Assembly: GCA_009760855.2 (NCBI GenBank)
Contig: WPIO01000139.1
Coordinates: 731,001-795,000 of the forward strand
Direction: 5' to 3'
Length of the DNA stretch: 64,000 nucleotides
DNA from: Cristatella mucedo
Lineage: Eukaryota; Bryozoa; Phylactolaemata; Cristatellidae
Shown: positions 57,575 through 64,000 of the stretch, piece after piece
Layout: each line of letters opens with the position of its first letter
Position numbering within the stretch: the first letter of the stretch is position 1
Position numbers and translations under genes: made by a program
Notes under the pieces: generated by a model
Told to the model about the DNA's origin: nothing
Databases searched by the model: none
Seen by the model: the letters and a program-made list of their open reading frames with translations, nothing else

Positions 57575-59425
57575 CAGGCCCATGGCACCTGTTGCTCTGA
57601 TAGAGTGACACTACGTTAGGGGCCTTAGTTGGCATAAGGCACACAGTGCCGAGCCTGTGTGCTGCATGAAGCACCAGCCAGGTTTGATCTTGTCAGGCTA
57701 GCTAATGGCTACCCAGCAGAGGTGGATGACTAGGCAGCAATTATATCACTTGCAGCTTGTCGAAACTGGTCACCGGAAAGTACCATGCATTTAAGTTCGT
57801 TCATCGTAGCAGTTTGTGGCACAGCTGATGTATCATCGATCTGCCAACGGTCTGCATGGGGAAAGACATGCCATCCGTGACGAATGGAATCTCGCGTTGG
57901 TTTTGAGCTTGCTCAGCATAACCAGGTCGTAACCAGCTGTTCGATGGCGACCCTTGCAGTAACTTGCAGTAACTGCTTGGTTTTACTGTCTTTGTTGACA
58001 TCCCATTGAAGCTTCTATAATTCCGATTAAAAAGCGCGTGCTTTTAATTTTGTTCTATCTCAGCCTTGAACAGTGGACTTTTTGAAATAGTTTCCCACAA
58101 TGATTGTAGCAGTAACAACAGTTTGCCTCCGGTGACAATTGTAAGTTGTTCAGTCGTCTGTGTGTGTTGGCAAGAGGTTTGTGTTAGAGTGCATTCGGCA
58201 TGGAACTCTTGAGTAAGTAAACTGGACCGGTGCTAGTTAGTCGACTGCTTTTAGAGAAATCTTCAGAAGCCGTTTGTATAATCTGAACGTTTAGGGCTGT
58301 ATTAGTGAGCATAACTATGGTGACTGGCTCCGAACATGCCACACCTTGCAACTCTCATCCATATGCAGACGGAGCTGTAAATAAATGTGAAAGAGAGCAG
58401 CTGGTACCTTTTTTTATATTTGTTTTCACTTGCAGTAAGCCATCTTTAATGCTAGGCTACTTCAACCTGGTTGAGGGTATCATATGTGCTAGTATGTACC
58501 AAGTAAAGCCACCTTATACGTTACACATTACTTTTTCTTCACTGCAAAGATCTGAGCGAGGTTGGTCGCAGGAGCTTTTGTAGCGACTGTCAAAGAAGTA
58601 ACCTGTTCTTGAGGCAGTTGCCTATATATGCATCGAATACGAGATTTGCCTGAAGCCTGAGAATAAACTGGTAGTTATTTAAGAAATGTGCAAGGGAATC
58701 ATGCAAATCTATCATCCGAGCAATAGACGTACAAGTGAAATAGAAGCGAAGTATGACTCAATAGTCGAGAAATAAGAATATGTAAGGCTTTGAAATGGGA
58801 GTCAAAAAGGCCGTCGAAGTGTTGTTATTATTAAATAGAGCTCACATGGGTAAATGGAGCCGACTGGTGAGGGAGTGGTGGAAGCCCGACCGATAGAAAC
58901 ACAGCATCCTGATATGTAAACGCACGAAGTCTGAGCAAGAGTAAGCCTGTCTGCAAAGACGTGACTAATCAAGCTGCCGCAATTCTGTCCATGCAAGCGA
59001 CTCGGGCAGGCTGGAAGCGTCTTAGCGTACCGACAGAGCCACCCTTTGCTGGTAAAGACACCAGGTGGAAGTGCCGGCTAGTCGACAGTGTCTTCCGGGC
59101 AGATACAGTGTATGCCACTGCCCAGTCAGGTGTCCGACTGGAAGCAGCTGGCATTGCGTCATTTCATCGTTAAGCCATTCGAAGTGCAGGCCCCAAGCAG
59201 TCACTGGTGATACTGCTGGAAAGCAATTGCCATTAAGAGTTGCGAATTATCGAAATCCCCAGCAATCCGGTCTAATAAAAGATAAAGGTTGAGAAAATAC
59301 TGAAAGATTTGTACTGCAATTGAGTATCCTTTTAAGGACACGGCAACTGGACGGCTCGCTGTAGATGGTACTCGAATTCGGTTGCCCCCAACACTTCGAT
59401 GGGGTGCTTTAAGGGCTCTTAATGG
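57575..59425. other. TM9SF3 3' UTR and downstream flank
   Basis: Contains two AATAAA motifs. Short overlapping frames at 58,961-59,292 on both strands have no recognised domain. Confidence 0.45.
58380..58385 (+). terminator. Candidate TM9SF3 polyadenylation signal
   Basis: AATAAA 806 bp after the TM9SF3 stop codon. A second AATAAA is at 58662-58667. Which one is used cannot be told from sequence alone. Confidence 0.35.
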
Positions 59426-59429
59426 CAAC

Positions 59430-60785
59430 CCAGCTACGGGGCATCGTGCTACCTACAAGACCTCGACGACCTATGAGCTGTTGATCTGCTTAGGAATGGA
59501 CGACGCGACGATTGGATTAAGTCTTGAGTGACATGTCGGGAGCGCCGATCAACAGCTCCTAAATAAGAGGGTCCTCTTGGTCAGACGCTGACACCAAGCT
59601 AGACGCTTGAGTTTGCTGAAGAAGACATAAAGTGCAACCCATCGCGATTTTCTGATGAAAATAAGTATCTTCTGGTCAACTACGACTATTTCTCGACGCA
59701 CGTCGTTGCTGTCTTTCCACCGAGCAAGCTCTCAGAGACGGCAGCTTTCGTCCGAAATGTTTTGCCCGTCTGGGGCATCCCGAACAGCCTGTGCAGTGAC
59801 CAAGGTGCCGAGTTTTAGTGGAAGCTACTGAACGAAGTCTGCCGACTGCTTCACGTGGAAAGCATCACTCTAGTGCTGCTCATTCTGCCAGTAATAGCAG
59901 TGTCGATCGGTGCAACAGAACTATTGGTGACCTGCTTCGACTACTTGTTCGTCCAGACCAGCAGGGATTTAGACTGGGATTTTTGCGTTTGCTTATTGTA
60001 TACTTTCTATAAAACCCCTATACGTGCTACGACTCAAGTCTTCGCATACAAACTGTGTAGTATTTGGGCTCGGGACACCTCAAATCCCTTGTGATGCAAC
60101 GTTGGAGAGACTGCATCGCCCAGACAGCTAGGATACCCCAGCTGCCACTATAGCTATCTGTGATCGGTACAGAAATCGTATCCTGTAGGCGTACAATACA
60201 GTGGCCAAGAACTCGAATAGCAATAAGCTCGGCAAAAGAGAGAACGCACTAGCACAGTTGAATGCAAGTATGTCTTTTCAAGACTGAGAAAGTGTTGCTG
60301 GCGAAAATCACCTGGCCTCCCTCAGCATCAAACTTCTACGTTGCTGGTGAGGCCCGTACATAGTTCAACGCAAGGTAAGTGACGTTTCGTATTTAATCTG
60401 GTATGGAAGGGCAAGCCCTTCCGTTGCGCACTAAGACAACGTGTTTCGTTACAGAATGGAAACAGCTGACTGATGAACACACACTTCAGGATAACAGTGC
60501 CGACGCTAGGCAACTAGACTCCACAGAGAATCGTTTGTAGGCTATATATAAATGCTTTACCCAGCATTGTGTGCGTACTACCCGAATCGGCTCCGCCAGC
60601 GGTTGATCAGGTTGTGAACGACAGCCTACAACCATCAGCTATCAGGGACAAACTGAGCAGTGCAGTCTTGAACGGATCCGGATCCTCGACCTGTGACCTG
60701 TGCGGCCTATACATCAGGTCGCGAGCTATCAAACCTCCAGTATGGCTGCGTGACTACGTGACTTACAAAATCCTCATACTGTCTA
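59430..60785 (+). pseudogene. Ty3/gypsy-type LTR retrotransposon pol remnant (integrase to C-terminus), broken
   Basis: In changing frames the expected order is visible: a zinc-binding-type N-terminal block near 59,480-59,560, the integrase core near 59,655-60,040 (LLVNYDYFSTHVVAVFPP with the first Asp, then LCSDQGAEF with the second), a glutamate region scrambled by a frameshift near 59,880-59,930, a GPY motif near 60,350 and a C-terminal tail RSRAIKPPVWLRDYV near 60,717-60,762. At least one in-frame stop and several frameshifts make it non-functional. Gag, protease and RT are absent. Confidence 0.75.
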
Positions 60786-60786
60786 T

Positions 60787-60900
60787 AGGGGAAAGCAGAG
60801 GGGAGAATCTGCTGAGGAGAGAAACTTCATCGGTACACAAGGGGTCAGGCGGGATTCCCCTGAGGCCTTAATAAAGATTTGCGTACTACAGCGGTGTTTC
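60787..60900 (+). repeat. Possible polypurine tract and 3' LTR scrap
   Basis: A purine run with one C (60,787-60,807) directly follows the pol remnant, and AATAAA occurs at 60,870-60,875. The position fits a gypsy PPT and LTR, but the LTR boundaries are unclear. Confidence 0.35.
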
Positions 60901-61006
60901 GTTAAACGATCGCCCAAGCCAAAGGTGCCAGCTATGACCAGTGGGGCTGCGATGCAGCTGCAAGAAAGCCGAACCGAGCTGCATACGTTCACAACAGCTG
61001 CGAATC

Positions 61007-61672
61007 TGAATTAGGAGGTCAGTTGAGTTTGTGAGTAGAAGTGGCAGCTCAGGACGGCTGGTAAGGATATCAGTCACAGTCGGCAGCAGGAGAGTAGATG
61101 TCGTTGCGTAAGAAAACCACTTATCGCCGACTTGAACTGGCTACCAGTCAAGCAACGGATCGACTTCAAGGTTTTGTCGCTCACTTTTAGGTCACTTCAT
61201 TCTTTGGCTCCAGCCTATCTCTCAGATCTACTTCCCCACCAGGCCAAGCATCGTATCACCCGCTTTTCGGAATCTAATCGTTCACCTATACCTCGTATTA
61301 ACCTCAAATCTGCTGGAGACCGTGCCTTTAGTTCGTACGCTCCCAAAGCCTGACTCACTCCCGACTTGCATCCCGAAATCCCCTGACTTGATTACCTTTA
61401 CAAAGAAATTACAAACGCACCTATTTAAGACAGAATTCAGTGGGTCCCTGCGATTCGTCCTTTGTGTGCTTATGCATGCTGATACAGTGCATGCTGCCAA
61501 ATACCGTATTTGCATGTTGATCCTGTGCATATTCACCACTAATTATATTACATTGAACTTGTTACCGCTGACCATTCAATCATGCTTCCTTTACAGCAAA
61601 TGTGAAGTGCCTAGAAAGCGACTGAGTTCTCCGAGGGCGCTGTAACAAATGTATTATTCTTGTTGTTGCTAT
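61007..61672 (+). mobile_element. Chimeric LINE B (antisense) / LINE A (sense) copy
   Basis: 61,011-61,112 is antisense LINE B 3' coding sequence. From about 61,113 it is LINE A RT C-terminus (NWLPVKQRIDFKVLSLTFRS, LAPAYLSDLLPHQAKHR) and 3' UTR, ending in gagggcgctgtaacaaatgt and an ATT tail. The B/A junction is the same as at 21,49x on the opposite strand. Confidence 0.8.
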
Positions 61673-62401
61673 TGTACCCAGGCTGGGGCAGGTTGGCTGG
61701 GGCAGGTTGGCCATAATGAGGGTTAGGGTCACCGGCTAGGCCGGGGTCGGACCTATGGCAGGTGTGGTGACCCGAGGTCACCGGGGCTCTTGGGTACGGG
61801 AAGTTGGCCAAGTAAGTCATGGTGTTGGAGGCTCCCGGTCTCGCTGAGTTATGCACCTGGATTCGTGCAGGCGTGCTCCGGCGATGCTGCCACGCACGCA
61901 AGGGAACGAGTACCCAAGGCCCGAGCAGAGTTAGATATCTCGCTCGTTGTTGAGACTTGTATGTTCTGCGTTCCCCGTTTAGTATGTTCGTGACCCCCCA
62001 CCGTGTGTTAGCGTCTTTCGGTGGAAGCTCACGACTGTGGTAGTTGTCGGCTCGGACTAGCCAAGCAGTTACTCAGCCAGCCGGGTTTTGGACGGCGTAC
62101 GCTCGTACTTTTGGATTCGGAGTCGGTACAACGACAGGCTGCAGAAGCCGACTGACCCCAACTAACACATTTATTCGCTCTTGCTGCGTCGTCTTGCGCC
62201 CCCATAGTGTACTGTGTATAGGACCCTCCCTGTAGACATCTTTAGTTCCCCTGTTGTTGTTGACGAATGCGTTATTATAAAGAGGTTTAACCTGACGGCC
62301 GCTCGTCTTACCGTGACTTGGCGGTATGGCGAGCGGCAGCGTGGCCGGAGTATGGCGGGGTTTGGCGGGAACTAGCCTTTGACCCCGGGAACTCGGTTAC
62401 A
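61673..62401. mobile_element. Solo LTR (729 bp) inserted in a LINE A tail
   Basis: Begins TGTACCCAGG and ends CGGTTACA, so it has TG...CA termini that are near-inverted (TGTAMCC). It is flanked by CTAT on both sides (61,669-61,672 and 62,402-62,405), and the ATT-rich LINE A tail resumes after it. The interior is GC-richer and has no long ORF. It contains imperfect ggctggggcaggttggc duplications at its left end. Confidence 0.65.
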
Positions 62402-62405
62402 CTAT

Positions 62406-64000
62406 TATTATATAGAACACCCAAGCCATCGTGCATACAAGCATACGAAACCATGCAAGAAGACCCTTAAAGTCACTTTTTAGTAGAACCCTAGGTGATA
62501 ACGAAACGACAGGGTTCTACATCGGCAATATTACCAATACCGCTTGAAATGGCGGCAATCTAAATGGGTCAGATTATGACCGATATTCATTGTTCGTGGT
62601 TCCTGAAATGAAACGGCAAGGAACCAATTGTGCGATAAAGTGGCTGAGACTGCATAAAAGCTGATGCCATGCAATAGGAAGTCAGCTGTGCTTCCGTAGT
62701 TCGCACTGGGATTTAAGCTGATTTGAGAGCTAGGCCGCGAAGTCATTGGCTCATATCGCGGCGGCTGTTGAAAGCCTGCAGCTCTCCATTGCGGTCCACT
62801 TGACTTTCAGGAATACGGATTTGTTATGTTAAAGTATGAGTCTCTTCGTCACTACCGCGTTTCGCTACTGTCGACACACCTACGTGCGTTAGTGCTGCAC
62901 CTAAAAGTCGCTAGACTTAATACAAGGTTCAGGAGTCGCCCGTATTTGTCACGCGTCCGCTGAGACTAGCAGCATCGTTACGAGCGCTATGCTGTGCTTG
63001 AGCGGCTGAGCTCTGACAGATGGTGGAAGCCGCTCTTTGTACCCTCTTTGTAAAACCGACATACTAATCTTGATTTCCGACTTATAACTACCAAAAGCTG
63101 TTTGCGTAATTTATGATAGGGCGCCGAAAGGGCGCAAGTCACATATTATTCAGGGTGGTTCTCTCTCAGGCCACGAATATGATAGTTGAGTAATGTCTTT
63201 CTCTCTGAGCCCGGCAGTTGGGCAATGCTCTGGGCGTCGTATTGGAGTTGGTGATCGCTATGACTGATTTCTGGCCACTTCAGCGAGCACGCAAGTACAC
63301 GAAGGACGATTCACTGCGACGAGTGAAACGGGGGCGCGTTACATTAGCCAAGATTATGACTGCCGAAATATTATTCGTATCCGAATTATAACGAATAGAA
63401 TCAGGCAATATCATAATTCATGGCCGTTCCGGGTAGAGGCTTAAGTCGTGTGAATTGCATTCGGTTAAGGTTTAGGTGCTGGGCTAGGATGGTATTGCGC
63501 CACTCGCTGTATCGCCGGTCCGCAATACAGCGGTGCTCTGTGCGCCGAGGGAGAGCTGTACATCCGTGCTGGTGCTCGACGCCGGTAGCTCTCCATCGAC
63601 GCCGAATCCCCAGCGCCGTGGTCGCGGACTTGCTATCTCAAGGCGTGGGCGTTTCTTTTTGGCTGCCCTGTTCCGCCAATCGGGTGGCATGCACCTGCGC
63701 ACATGGAGGCAGCACCTACGAGCCGCCGTCAGCCGTGCTCGAAGGCCTTGGGGCTTAAAACTGGCATTCGCCGAGTGGTAGCGCTCGGCCACCTTTTCGA
63801 TTGCCACTTTTCGGTCCGAGCGCGTTGGTGCCGAAGCCGCGACGCCACGTTAGTAACTAGAGCAAATGGAGTTAGGAACAGTTTGGAACTTTCGATCAGC
63901 CTTCAAATCAGGACACGACGTGATGCTAGCCAATCGGTAGCAAGTTCTAGACTCAGGGCAACTGAATGGGAATGCAACTTTTTTTATAATTTTTTTATTG
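62406..64000. other. No recognised gene
   Basis: 63,420-63,810 is GC-richer with overlapping frames on both strands (up to 112 codons) but no recognisable domain. A poly-T stretch closes the window. Confidence 0.4.

Noticed and set aside
61007-61672. Twin-priming (5' inversion) as explanation for the inverted segment
   Set aside because: The inverted 5' part belongs to LINE B, not to LINE A, and the same junction exists at 21 kb.

Overview
This is a stretch of animal (metazoan) nuclear DNA with one recognisable host gene in a repeat-rich setting. The gene is spliced with GT-AG introns and lies among non-LTR retrotransposons, tRNA-derived SINEs, a Ty3/gypsy remnant, a solo LTR, a hAT-type miniature transposon and very long dinucleotide microsatellites. 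The species cannot be fixed from the sequence. The protein resembles animal TM9SF3, and the repeats suggest an invertebrate. A SPIN-like hAT element would fit the lineages in which SPIN has been reported (several tetrapods, a triatomine bug, a pond snail), but that is only a hint.

Layout. 1-4.2 kb holds little beyond short SINE and LINE tails, and a strong hairpin sits at 4.24-4.31 kb. 5.0-9.5 kb holds decayed minus-strand copies of an L2/CR1-like LINE, here called LINE A. 10.9-15.4 kb holds LINE tails, a LINE reverse-transcriptase fragment, long pyrimidine, GA and CA tracts, and a complete 185-bp SPIN-like element with target-site duplications. 16.3-19.5 kb is GC- and CpG-rich with minisatellites and no recognisable protein. 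19.9-24.8 kb holds nested LINEs (LINE A inside a second family, LINE B) and an approximately 790-bp element with iterated inverted ends. 26.1-31.7 kb is dominated by LINE A, including three head-to-tail copies, one with an intact 521-codon reverse-transcriptase ORF.

The gene. 35,237-57,574 (+) is a complete TM9SF3-type nonaspanin with 14 coding exons and a predicted 577-residue protein. All splice phases agree. Intron 1 is 10.3 kb, and introns 1, 5, 6, 7, 9 and 13 carry repeats. Its promoter region has a TATA-like stretch and a TGACGTGGC motif, which contains the Golgi-stress and UPR core sequences. The protein ends in a KXD motif typical of this Golgi family.

Downstream, 59.4-60.9 kb is a broken Ty3/gypsy pol 3' end, 61.0-61.67 kb is a chimeric LINE B/LINE A copy, and 61.67-62.40 kb is a solo LTR inserted in the ATT tail of that copy. 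The last 1.6 kb is unassigned.

How the repeats relate: the commonest SINE shares its 3' tail with LINE A, and a second SINE type appears to share its tail with LINE B, so each LINE probably mobilises its own SINE. I found no CRISPR array, operon or obviously new multi-gene system. The points most worth following up are the SPIN-like element, the 22.1-kb inverted-end element, the shared LINE A/LINE B junction, the LINE tail-into-tail array and the hairpins.
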